Below are positions 8,045 through 15,202 of a stretch of DNA of 64,000 bases, in pieces. The position numbers were made by a program, and so were the translations under genes. The DNA is taken from NCBI RefSeq assembly GCF_002086485.1, contig NZ_MVHF01000041.1, positions 1-64,000 on the forward strand, read 5' to 3'. The notes beneath the pieces were generated by a model that was not told where the DNA came from, did not search any database, and saw only the letters and a program-made list of their open reading frames with translations. Positions within the stretch are counted from its first letter, which is position 1. The number at the start of each line of letters is the position of its first letter. Source of the stretch: Mycobacterium aquaticum (lineage in GTDB: Bacteria > Actinomycetota > Actinomycetes > Mycobacteriales > Mycobacteriaceae).

Positions 8045-8491
8045 ATGGCACTGCAGGACGACGACAGCTCGGTAGGCCACTCATTCGGACTCGAATTCGA
8101 CGGGATCCAGATCAAGGCCATCACCGAGGTGACCGGCTTGAAGATGGAGCAGGACGTCATCGAGTACAAGTCGAACGTGGCCAAGGACGGCAAGTACAAC
8201 ATCAAGAAGCTGCCCGGCCGGTGGAAAGCCGGTGAGTGCACCTTGACTCGCCCGTTGACCAAGGATGGCAGCTTCGACAAATGGGTGAAGGACTCCCAAC
8301 TGGGCAAGATGAAGGATGCCCGCAAAGGCGGTTCCATCATCGTCTTCGACTACGAGGGTGAAGAGGTCAAGCGCTACAACCTCACCGCGGCGTGGCCCAA
8401 GAGCCTGGAACTCAGCTCGATGAAAGCCGGCGACACCAGTGTCATGACGGAGAAACTGGTGCTGACGTACGAGAAGTGCGAACCCGCCTGA
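8045..8491 (+). CDS. eCIS inner tube protein (gp19-like)
   Basis: A 148-residue T4 gp19-type tail tube protein, the Hcp-fold subunit of the inner tube. Family features are the N-terminal HSFGLEFDGI-IKAITEVTGL segment, a KLPGRWKAGECTLTRPLT strand region and the closing MTEKLVLTYEKCEP strand. It starts 24 bases after the sheath gene with GAGGAG upstream. Its stop overlaps the next start by one base (TGATG), and a strong hairpin lies just past its end, suggesting that sheath and tube are expressed above the baseplate genes. Confidence 0.93.
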   Translation: MALQDDDSSVGHSFGLEFDGIQIKAITEVTGLKMEQDVIEYKSNVAKDGKYNIKKLPGRWKAGECTLTRPLTKDGSFDKWVKDSQLGKMKDARKGGSIIVFDYEGEEVKRYNLTAAWPKSLELSSMKAGDTSVMTEKLVLTYEKCEPA

Positions 8492-8940
8492 TGCGGCGAG
8501 GAAATGTGCACGGCAGTTCTGCCCTGGCCGATGGGCCAGGGCAGAAGCCTTCGGATGAGCCGGTGCGCGAACTGCGTACCGAATTCCCGTTCGTCCTGCC
8601 GCGCGGCTACGTCGACTCCTCGGGCACCGTGCACCGTGACGGAGTGATGCGGCTGGCGACGGCGCGTGACGAACTGGTGTCCCAGCGCGACGACCGCGTG
8701 CGGGAAAGTCCGAATTATCTTGCGGTGGTGTTGATCGGCCGGGTGGTGACCCGCATCGGTGACATCGAGGATGTACACGGCGGAATCATCGAGAACCTGT
8801 TCGCCTCGGATCTGGCGTTCCTGCAGGACCTTTACCGGCGGGTGAATCAGGACGGCCACACCCACGCCCGGGTCACGTGCCCGCACTGCAACAACGATTT
8901 CGCCGTCGACGTTGCGGGGAGCCGCCTGGGGGAATCGTGA
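8491..8940 (+). CDS. eCIS tail-assembly-type protein
   Basis: A 149-residue protein in the position where eCIS and related phage tails encode an assembly or chaperone-like protein. The conserved core is FPFVLPRGYVD followed by HRDGVMRLATARDEL, and the C-terminus contains CPHC, half of a possible zinc ribbon. The ATG at 8491 overlaps the tube stop. A GTG at 8563 (MRELRTEFPFVLP), downstream of the hairpin at 8519-8544, is an alternative start that would leave the hairpin between genes. The stop overlaps the DUF6760 gene (GTGA). The precise role is unknown; assignment rests on motif and context. Confidence 0.7.
   Translation: MRRGNVHGSSALADGPGQKPSDEPVRELRTEFPFVLPRGYVDSSGTVHRDGVMRLATARDELVSQRDDRVRESPNYLAVVLIGRVVTRIGDIEDVHGGIIENLFASDLAFLQDLYRRVNQDGHTHARVTCPHCNNDFAVDVAGSRLGES
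8519..8544 (+). terminator. Hairpin just after the tube gene (possible attenuator)
   Basis: A perfect 11-base-pair stem, CTGCCCTGGCC (8519-8529) and GGCCAGGGCAG (8534-8544), with a four-base loop GATG. No T-run follows. It starts 28 bases after the tube stop and could end or slow transcripts after the sheath and tube genes, or protect their 3' end. Confidence 0.5.
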
Positions 8941-9080
8941 CCTGCGGGGCCGACGTCCTCTACCAGGAGGCGGCTTTCCTTGCCTATCACCTGCATTGGC
9001 CGCTCGACGATGTGCTCGACCTGGAGCACGGGGATCGGCGTCGGTTCGTGCAACTCACCCGCAACCTGACACAGAACTAG
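8937..9080 (+). CDS. DUF6760 family small eCIS protein
   Basis: A 47-residue protein starting at a GTG that overlaps the previous stop (GTGA). The sequence VLYQEAAFLAYHLHW-LDDVLDLEH-DRRRFV matches the DUF6760 family, which occurs almost exclusively in phage-tail and eCIS clusters at this position. The compact helical sequence fits a P2 E'- or T4-like small assembly factor. Its exact function is unknown. Confidence 0.8.
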   Translation: MTCGADVLYQEAAFLAYHLHWPLDDVLDLEHGDRRRFVQLTRNLTQN

Positions 9081-9093
9081 CTGGAGGCCCGTG

Positions 9094-11346
9094 ATGCCGA
9101 AGTGGTGGCCCTGGGGACGGCGCCCGGAACCGGTGGCGCCGCCCGCGCCCGCGGACCGCCCAGAGCCGGTGTGGCAGCGCCTTGTTGCCGTCACGCCCAC
9201 CACCGGTGACATCGAACCGACCGCGCACCTCAACGGATTCACCGCGACGCTGACCACTTCACAGAACCCCGCATTCACCCGACCGGTGCAGCTGCTGGCA
9301 GTCGACGACCATCATCGGCTGCCGGTGTTGGACACCGGACCGGCACACCCGGGGCCGCGGTCGGAAACACCAGCCCCCGCAGCACAGTCCAAAAGCTGGG
9401 CACCCCGGCTGCCGAGTGTGCAGCGGGCCCATGTCGGCGTTCCTGTGCAGCGGGATGTCACGCCGGACGCCTCCGCACCCGTACCCGCAACGCTGCCCGT
9501 GATCGAAACCGGCTACGAACCTGAGCCTGCGCGCACCATGGTGCAAGCCACCGATCCTGACGAACGCCGACCACTCGACGCCGTCGCCGCCGAGGAAGCA
9601 CCCGTCGAGCCGCCAGTGGCATCACCCGCCGCGACTGAACCGTTCAGCGTGGCACCGACAGCTGTCGAGCATCCGACGCCGGCCCCGCCCGTACCCGCGG
9701 TCCAGCGCCGGGCCACCGATACGCACCGGTTACCGACTGTCGTACAACGGGTTACGGCTCCGTCGCCACCCCAGCCGACCGCTTCGAGCGCCGCCGTGTC
9801 CGGAGCATCCGAGGTTCCCGCCGACCGAGCGCAGGAGGTGTACACCGCCCATCGCCCCGAGGTCACGACGCCACCGTTGAGACATCTGCACACCGTCCAG
9901 CGCACCGACGCTGCCGCACCGACCATCCCGACGCTCGTACCGCTTCCCCTGGCATCCGCGCCGGGCAAGCCGGCCATCGGCCACGAGCTCGACGCGCCGA
10001 AAGCACAACCGGTGGCCGCAATTCAACGGATACCCGACGCCGAGGAGCCCATTGCGGATGCCGTCGCCGACGACGAGCAACCCGCGCAGGCGGTCACCTT
10101 ATCCGTGGTCGACGAGCGCGACGGCGACGCACCGGTGCCGCATGAGGCTGCGATTGCCACCACCACGCCATCCGTGATCGCCCAGCCCCCATCGCACGCA
10201 CCGGCCGCCGTGCAGCGCCTCACGCCACAGCCGACGGCGACGACGCGGCACACTCCGTCGGCTCCGTCGACTCCGGTTCCGATGCCGCAACAGTCGACGC
10301 CTTCGCCGGCAATACGCACCGACTTCCACCCGACCCCCAGCCCGGACACCACCACACCGGCAGCGGAATCCACGGACCTGCCCGTGGTCACCGCCCAGCC
10401 TGTCATCGACGAATCAGCGCCGGTGAGCAACCATTACGAACCACCCGTCGCGCAACGATCACCGACGGTTCCGCTCACCCCGGTCGAAACCCACCCGGAA
10501 CACGAGCCCCGGGTGCACCCCTTCTCGGTTTCTGCCGCGCCGCAGCAGCACCCCCCAACGGTCATGCGCACCGCTGGCGACACCCCTCGTGTCGCATCGA
10601 ACCCGACAGCACCGGTCACCGGCTCCGCTCGACCGCAGGGCACTGCGGACCATGTTCCCGCGGCCGAAGCAACAGTCGCACAACGGATCACCTCGCCCGT
10701 GGTGGACACTTCCCCTGCGCCGGACAGTGTCCAGCCCGTACGCAGACCGGAGGCGTCCGCGCCGCGGGCCGTGCAGCGGTCCAGCGGGTCCGCCCGCCGA
10801 CTCGTGGTGCTGCCCCCGGTGCGCAGCGCGGATGATCATGGCTCATCTCCGAGTGTCGCCGCGCATCCGTCCGGCGGTGAAGCAGAGGTGTTCAGCAGCC
10901 CGCGCCCGGTCGGCCTGCAGCGCATGTTCGAGGCTGGAACCCAGCGCATAGGGTCTCGAGTCCCGGCCCCTGTCGTCGGCGTCGAGTCACCGCCGGCGGC
11001 TCCCACGCCTGATCACCGGAACTCCATGGACACAGCACAATCCACGGCCGGCGCACACGAATACGACGCCGCAACCAACACCATCACCTTCGGTTCACCG
11101 GAGTTGCCGAGTATCCAGCGAGCCACCGACGAGCCCGCCCCGACCGCAGAGACCGCGGCTCCGGTTGCCGCGGCACCGGCGGTGACTTCTGTGCCGGCCG
11201 CGTCGGGTTCCGGCGCCCCCGCAGCGGCGGGCACCGACGTCGACGAGCTGGTCAACCGGGTGTACGACGCGCTGGCCGCGCGGCTGCGGGCCGAGTTGTG
11301 GCTGGATCGGGAGCGGGCGGGCACCCTCATGGATTTGGGCCGATGA
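9094..11346 (+). CDS. Pro/Ala/Thr-rich VQR-repeat eCIS protein
   Basis: A 750-residue protein, almost entirely low-complexity Pro/Ala/Thr/Val sequence predicted to be disordered. At least 13 short motifs of the form hydrophobic-QR are scattered along it (for example SVQRAH, PVQRDV, AVQRRA, VVQRVT, AIQRIP, VAQRIT, GLQRMF, SIQRAT). The last 40 residues form a conserved helix (VDELVNRVYDALAARLRAEL) seen at the C-terminus of eCIS proteins in this slot. ATG 9094 is preferred to GTG 9091 by spacing from CTGGAGG. The motif also occurs in the DUF4157 protein, suggesting a docking or repeat-binding role. It lies between the DUF6760 gene and the second tube gene. Function is unknown. Confidence 0.75.
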   Translation: MPKWWPWGRRPEPVAPPAPADRPEPVWQRLVAVTPTTGDIEPTAHLNGFTATLTTSQNPAFTRPVQLLAVDDHHRLPVLDTGPAHPGPRSETPAPAAQSKSWAPRLPSVQRAHVGVPVQRDVTPDASAPVPATLPVIETGYEPEPARTMVQATDPDERRPLDAVAAEEAPVEPPVASPAATEPFSVAPTAVEHPTPAPPVPAVQRRATDTHRLPTVVQRVTAPSPPQPTASSAAVSGASEVPADRAQEVYTAHRPEVTTPPLRHLHTVQRTDAAAPTIPTLVPLPLASAPGKPAIGHELDAPKAQPVAAIQRIPDAEEPIADAVADDEQPAQAVTLSVVDERDGDAPVPHEAAIATTTPSVIAQPPSHAPAAVQRLTPQPTATTRHTPSAPSTPVPMPQQSTPSPAIRTDFHPTPSPDTTTPAAESTDLPVVTAQPVIDESAPVSNHYEPPVAQRSPTVPLTPVETHPEHEPRVHPFSVSAAPQQHPPTVMRTAGDTPRVASNPTAPVTGSARPQGTADHVPAAEATVAQRITSPVVDTSPAPDSVQPVRRPEASAPRAVQRSSGSARRLVVLPPVRSADDHGSSPSVAAHPSGGEAEVFSSPRPVGLQRMFEAGTQRIGSRVPAPVVGVESPPAAPTPDHRNSMDTAQSTAGAHEYDAATNTITFGSPELPSIQRATDEPAPTAETAAPVAAAPAVTSVPAASGSGAPAAAGTDVDELVNRVYDALAARLRAELWLDRERAGTLMDLGR

Positions 11347-11394
11347 GCGCTTGCGCGAAGAGGAAAAAGCAGCGATGAGGGAGGCATCAGAACG

Positions 11395-11862
11395 ATGAGC
11401 ACGCCACAACTGCCCCAGGGGGACGCCGACGAGGTGTTCGTAGGCGTGTGTTTCGCCGTCAAGTTCGACAAGACCGATATCGGGAAGTTCAGCAGCTGTG
11501 AGGGTTTCGGCTTGGAAGTGGTGATGGAGCAGCGCGAGGAGGGCGGCAACAACGGCTTGGTCTGGCAGTTGCCGACCCGCATGAAGTACAGCAACATCAA
11601 GCTGACCCGGCCGGTGGGTCCGGACAGCGCCAAGCTGACAAAGTGGATTGTCAAGGCCCTCAACGGCTTGAAGCCGACCACCGGTGAGATCAAGGCGATG
11701 GACGCTGCGGGCAATCCGGTGATGACCTGGCAGTTGGAGGGTGTCGTGCCGGTCCGGTGGACCGGGCCCAGCCTGAACCTGGACTCCCCCAAGGTGTTCA
11801 CCGAGACCCTTGAGATCGCTCACCACGGCTTCACCCCGGAGAAGGGTTCGCCCAATGGCTGA
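11395..11862 (+). CDS. Second eCIS tube protein (tube initiator type)
   Basis: A 155-residue gp19-fold protein, paralogous to the tube protein at 8045: it shares the early CFAVKFDKTDIGKFSSCEGFG segment, a LTRPVG strand and the C-terminal V-TETLEIAHHGF strand. In Afp/PVC-like particles the second and third tube paralogues sit at the tube-baseplate junction and start tube polymerisation, and the position here, just before the LysM and hub genes, fits that. GGGAGG lies about 14 bases upstream of the ATG. Its last 8 bases overlap the start of the next gene. Confidence 0.88.
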   Translation: MSTPQLPQGDADEVFVGVCFAVKFDKTDIGKFSSCEGFGLEVVMEQREEGGNNGLVWQLPTRMKYSNIKLTRPVGPDSAKLTKWIVKALNGLKPTTGEIKAMDAAGNPVMTWQLEGVVPVRWTGPSLNLDSPKVFTETLEIAHHGFTPEKGSPNG

Positions 11863-12628
11863 CACGGCAATCGCGCTGAAGGCCCCGCCGCCGGACAAGA
11901 CCGGGGACAGCGCGCCCGACACCTGGTCGCAGCCGCAGTACGCATTCTTGGAGCTGTGGGAACCCAAGCACGTCAAGGGCGGGAAGCCCGAACTGGGGAC
12001 GCTCAAGGACAAGCTCACCTTCCAGTTCAATCCGAAAGAGGTGTCGATCACCAAATCCGCGAAGTGGGAACGTAAACCGACCAAGGAGAAGAAGGCCGGT
12101 CCACCTGAGTATTCGGGGGCCGAGCCGTGCAAGCTCAGCCTCGAGTTGTATTTCGACGCCACCGCCAAGGACGGGGTCGACGTGGTGGCGTCGGTGGACA
12201 AGCTCTTCGGCTGCTGCGTGCCGTGCAAGGAGGTGAAGAAGGGCGAACAGGCCATGCCGTTCCTGGTGGTGTTCAACTGGGGCCAGGTCAAGAGTTTCGC
12301 CGCCTACATCAGCCAGGTGCAGGCCAAGTACACCCGCTTCGCCGCCAACGGCATCCCGATCAGGGCGGTCTGCACGGTCAACCTGGAAGAAATCGACGTC
12401 ACGCCGGATCCCAAGCAGAATCCGACGTCGGGATCGTTGTCGGCCGACGACGTCCATACCGTGGTCAGCGGCGACTCGCTGGCCTTGGTCGCCTACCGGG
12501 AGTACGGCGACCCTCAACTGTGGCGAGCCCTGGCCCGCTACAACGGGGTTGACGATCCGATGCGCGTCCCCACCGGCACGCGGCTCAAGCTGCCCACGCT
12601 CGAAGCCCTCACGGCGGCGGCAGGCTGA
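11855..12628 (+). CDS. LysM-containing eCIS baseplate protein (Afp7-like)
   Basis: A 257-residue baseplate protein. The first 190 residues match the conserved eCIS/gp53-like domain (YAFLELWEP, LTFQFNPKEVSITKSAKW, LELYFDA motifs), and residues about 199-250 form a LysM domain (VVSGDSLALVAYREYGDPQLW). Four cysteines cluster around GCCVPCKEV. In Afp and PVC the equivalent protein joins the tube initiator to the hub; here the LysM probably acts in particle assembly rather than peptidoglycan binding. The ATG at 11855 lies inside the preceding gene's end, implying translational coupling. Confidence 0.9.
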   Translation: MADTAIALKAPPPDKTGDSAPDTWSQPQYAFLELWEPKHVKGGKPELGTLKDKLTFQFNPKEVSITKSAKWERKPTKEKKAGPPEYSGAEPCKLSLELYFDATAKDGVDVVASVDKLFGCCVPCKEVKKGEQAMPFLVVFNWGQVKSFAAYISQVQAKYTRFAANGIPIRAVCTVNLEEIDVTPDPKQNPTSGSLSADDVHTVVSGDSLALVAYREYGDPQLWRALARYNGVDDPMRVPTGTRLKLPTLEALTAAAG

Positions 12629-12633
12629 TCGAG

Positions 12634-14448
12634 ATGGCCACCGCTGCAAGCTTTCTCATCGAGATCGACGGCACACCGCTGCCCGACGACATCAGCCCGC
12701 TGCTCACCTCGGCCTACGTCGACTCCAGCCTGCGGTTGCCGGACGCGTTCATGCTGCGCTTCCGCGATCCGAACCGGATCGTCATCGAGAAGGCCAAGGT
12801 CACGATCGGCGGCAAGGTGAAGATCACTGTCGACAGCACGCAGACCGACACGCCCGAGAAGCTGATCGAGGGTGAGGTGACCGCATTGGAGGCCGAGATC
12901 GGTGGCCCCGGTTCGTTCACCATCGTTCGCGGCTACGACCCCGCGCACCGGTTGTTCCGCGGCAGGCACACGCAGTCCTACACCCAGACGACGGCTTCGG
13001 ACGCCGTCACCCAGGTGGCTCAGCGCGCCAAGATCCCGGCCGGCCAGATCGAGCCCAGCAAAACGGTTTTCGACCATCTCGGCCAGTTCGGTCAGTCCGA
13101 CTGGGAGTTCCTCGACGGGATGGCCAGACGCATCGGGTACGAGCTGACGGTCCGCGACAACAAGCTCAGTTTCCACCCACGCCAGGATGCGAACACCGCG
13201 CCGTCGGACGATGCCCAGAAGACCGACCCGCTGGTGCTGCGCCTCGGCACCGACCTGCTGCGGTTCCGGTCGGTGATCACTGCAGCCGAACAAGTCACCG
13301 AGGTCGAGGTCCGGGGCTGGGATGTGGCGCAGAAGCGCAAGATCATCAGCACGTCGCAGGCGGCGACCAAGAGTGTCGACCTGCCGACGGTGAAACCCGG
13401 CGACATGGCCAAGCCTTTCGGCAATCCGCGCTACGTGGCCTCCGACACTGCCTACCGGACGCAGTCCGAGGCCGATACCGCCGCCGCCGCGCTCACCGAA
13501 CAGATCAGCAGCTCGTTCGCCGAGATCGACGCCGTGGCACGGGGAAACCCGAAGCTGCGGGCCAATGTCGGGATCACGGTCGACAACGCAGGCAAGCCGT
13601 TCGACGGCAAGTACACCATCACCGCCGCACGGCACCGCTACGACCCGGCCAACGGCGGTTACACCACCGCGTTCTCGGTGACCGGGCGCCAGGAGCGCAG
13701 CCTGTACGGTCTGACCGCGGGCGGCGGGCGGTCCGCTGCCGGCGCTGGTGTGGTCATCGCCCAGGTCAGCGACGCGAACGATCCAACGCACCAGGGCCGG
13801 GTGAAACTGACCTTCCCGTGGCTCTCCGACGACTACGTCAGCGACTGGGCGCGCACCCTGCAACCGGGAGCCGGAAAGAACCGGGGCGCCATGATGATCC
13901 CCGAGGTCGGCGATGAGGTGCTGGTGGCCTTCGAGCAGCAGGATCCACAGCGGCCGTACGTACTGGGCGGGCTCTACAACGGTGTGGACACCGCGAACAC
14001 CAAGGGCACCACTCTCATCGACACGGGGTCCGGCGCCGTCAACCGGCGATCGATCATCTCCCGCAACGGCCACCGCATCGACCTGCTCGACGAGAACGGG
14101 AAAACCGAAGGCATCACAGCCGAAACCGGCGACGGGAAGCTCAAGCTGACGCTGGATTCCGTCGGCACCTGCATCACCGTGCACAGCGACGGCACAGTAC
14201 TCATCGAGGGGCGCAAGGGAATCGTGGTCGACGCCGGCAACAGCGACCTCGAGCTGAAGGGCAAGAAGATCTCCGTCACCGCCACCAACGGAGTCTCGGT
14301 GTCCGGCGGTTCGGGCGCGGTGAACGTGGACACCCAGACCGCTCTTTCGCTGCAGGCCGCCACCGTCAAGGTTGCCGCGAAAGCCACCGCCGAGTTCAAA
14401 GCCGGCGGGCCCAATGTCATCACCGGTGCTCCCGTCAAGATCAACTGA
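12634..14448 (+). CDS. eCIS hub/spike protein (VgrG-like, gpD + gp5 OB fold)
   Basis: A 604-residue central hub and spike. Residues about 1-360 are a phage late-control gpD-like hub (SFLIEIDGTPLPDDISP; DHLGQFGQSDWEFLDGMARR). Residues about 370-455 are a gp5/VgrG OB domain (VSDANDPTHQGRVKL, IPEVGDEVLVAFEQ, RPYVLGGLYNG). The remainder is a beta-helical needle made of short repeating strands. It starts five bases after the LysM gene. The protein trimerises, caps the tube and carries the PAAR tip encoded next. No extra effector domain is fused to the C-terminus. Confidence 0.93.
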   Translation: MATAASFLIEIDGTPLPDDISPLLTSAYVDSSLRLPDAFMLRFRDPNRIVIEKAKVTIGGKVKITVDSTQTDTPEKLIEGEVTALEAEIGGPGSFTIVRGYDPAHRLFRGRHTQSYTQTTASDAVTQVAQRAKIPAGQIEPSKTVFDHLGQFGQSDWEFLDGMARRIGYELTVRDNKLSFHPRQDANTAPSDDAQKTDPLVLRLGTDLLRFRSVITAAEQVTEVEVRGWDVAQKRKIISTSQAATKSVDLPTVKPGDMAKPFGNPRYVASDTAYRTQSEADTAAAALTEQISSSFAEIDAVARGNPKLRANVGITVDNAGKPFDGKYTITAARHRYDPANGGYTTAFSVTGRQERSLYGLTAGGGRSAAGAGVVIAQVSDANDPTHQGRVKLTFPWLSDDYVSDWARTLQPGAGKNRGAMMIPEVGDEVLVAFEQQDPQRPYVLGGLYNGVDTANTKGTTLIDTGSGAVNRRSIISRNGHRIDLLDENGKTEGITAETGDGKLKLTLDSVGTCITVHSDGTVLIEGRKGIVVDAGNSDLELKGKKISVTATNGVSVSGGSGAVNVDTQTALSLQAATVKVAAKATAEFKAGGPNVITGAPVKIN

Positions 14449-14461
14449 GAGGGACCAGATC

Positions 14462-14746
14462 ATGCCTCCTGCAGCGCGAGTCGGGGATATGACCGGTCAC
14501 CCCGGCGCCATCGGTCCGCCCGGCGTACCCACTGTGCTGATCGGCGGCAGCGCGGCGGCGACGGTCGGGACCCCGCACATCTGCGCGTTTCCCGGGGTGG
14601 TGCCTCATCCGCCGAACGCGATCATCCCGCCGGGAAGCCTGACGGTGCTCATCGGCGGCATGGCCGCGGCCCGGCTCGGTGACATGACCGCTTGCGGCGC
14701 ACCCATTGTCGGACCGGGCTGCCCGACCGTGTTGATCGGAGGGTGA
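14462..14746 (+). CDS. PAAR-repeat spike tip protein
   Basis: A 94-residue PAAR protein that sharpens the spike tip. It opens MPPAARVGDMTGHPG, contains two near-identical GxxTVLIGG segments (PTVLIGGSAAATVG and LTVLIGGMAAARLGDM) and ends PTVLIGG. Histidine and cysteine residues (GHPG, PHICAF, TACGAPI, PGCPT) are in the places where PAAR proteins bind a zinc or iron ion. It sits 13 bases after the hub gene, as expected for its partner. No toxin domain is attached. Confidence 0.92.
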   Translation: MPPAARVGDMTGHPGAIGPPGVPTVLIGGSAAATVGTPHICAFPGVVPHPPNAIIPPGSLTVLIGGMAAARLGDMTACGAPIVGPGCPTVLIGG

Positions 14747-14750
14747 GTAG

Positions 14751-15200
14751 ATGACCAATGAATTCATCGGGGCGGGCTGGAACTTCCCCTTACAGGTCGA
14801 CCCCACGGACTCGATCGCGCTCGCCACCGACGTCCGCGACGTCGAGCAGGCCATCGAGATCATCATCCGCACCGCACCTGGGGAGCGGCCCATGCGCCCC
14901 GAATTCGGCTGCCGCATCCAGGATCATCTGTTCTCACCAATGAACGATGCGACACTCGCGGCAATCGCCAACGATGTGCGTCGTGCGCTCGAGAGGTGGG
15001 AGCCTCGCATCGACGTCGAGGACGTGCGGGTGCTGTTCAACCGTCACGACCTCGGCATGGCCCACATCGACGTCGGGTACCGGATCCGCGGCTACAACGA
15101 CGAACGCAACCTGGTCTTCCCCTTCTACGTGATACCTGACGAGCCGGGCGCACCCGCGTCGGCCGAACTGTCCCCGATGTACCGGCGGAATGAGGTCTGA
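14751..15200 (+). CDS. Baseplate wedge protein, GPW/gp25 family
   Basis: A 149-residue gp25-like protein, the sheath-initiating baseplate wedge component found in every contractile system. Diagnostic residues are in TAPGERPMRPEFGCRIQDHLF, the EPR-type core (here ERPMRPEFG), followed by a LERWEPRIDVEDV strand and the C-terminal RNLVFPFYV. It starts four bases after the PAAR stop. Confidence 0.93.
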   Translation: MTNEFIGAGWNFPLQVDPTDSIALATDVRDVEQAIEIIIRTAPGERPMRPEFGCRIQDHLFSPMNDATLAAIANDVRRALERWEPRIDVEDVRVLFNRHDLGMAHIDVGYRIRGYNDERNLVFPFYVIPDEPGAPASAELSPMYRRNEV

Positions 15201-15202
15201 GG

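Noticed and set aside
11340..11394. Frameshift that would extend the VQR protein (frame reading ADERLREEEKAAMREASER)
   Set aside because: The normal frame ends at the conserved C-terminal helix typical of the family, so the extension is a chance open frame in the short gap.
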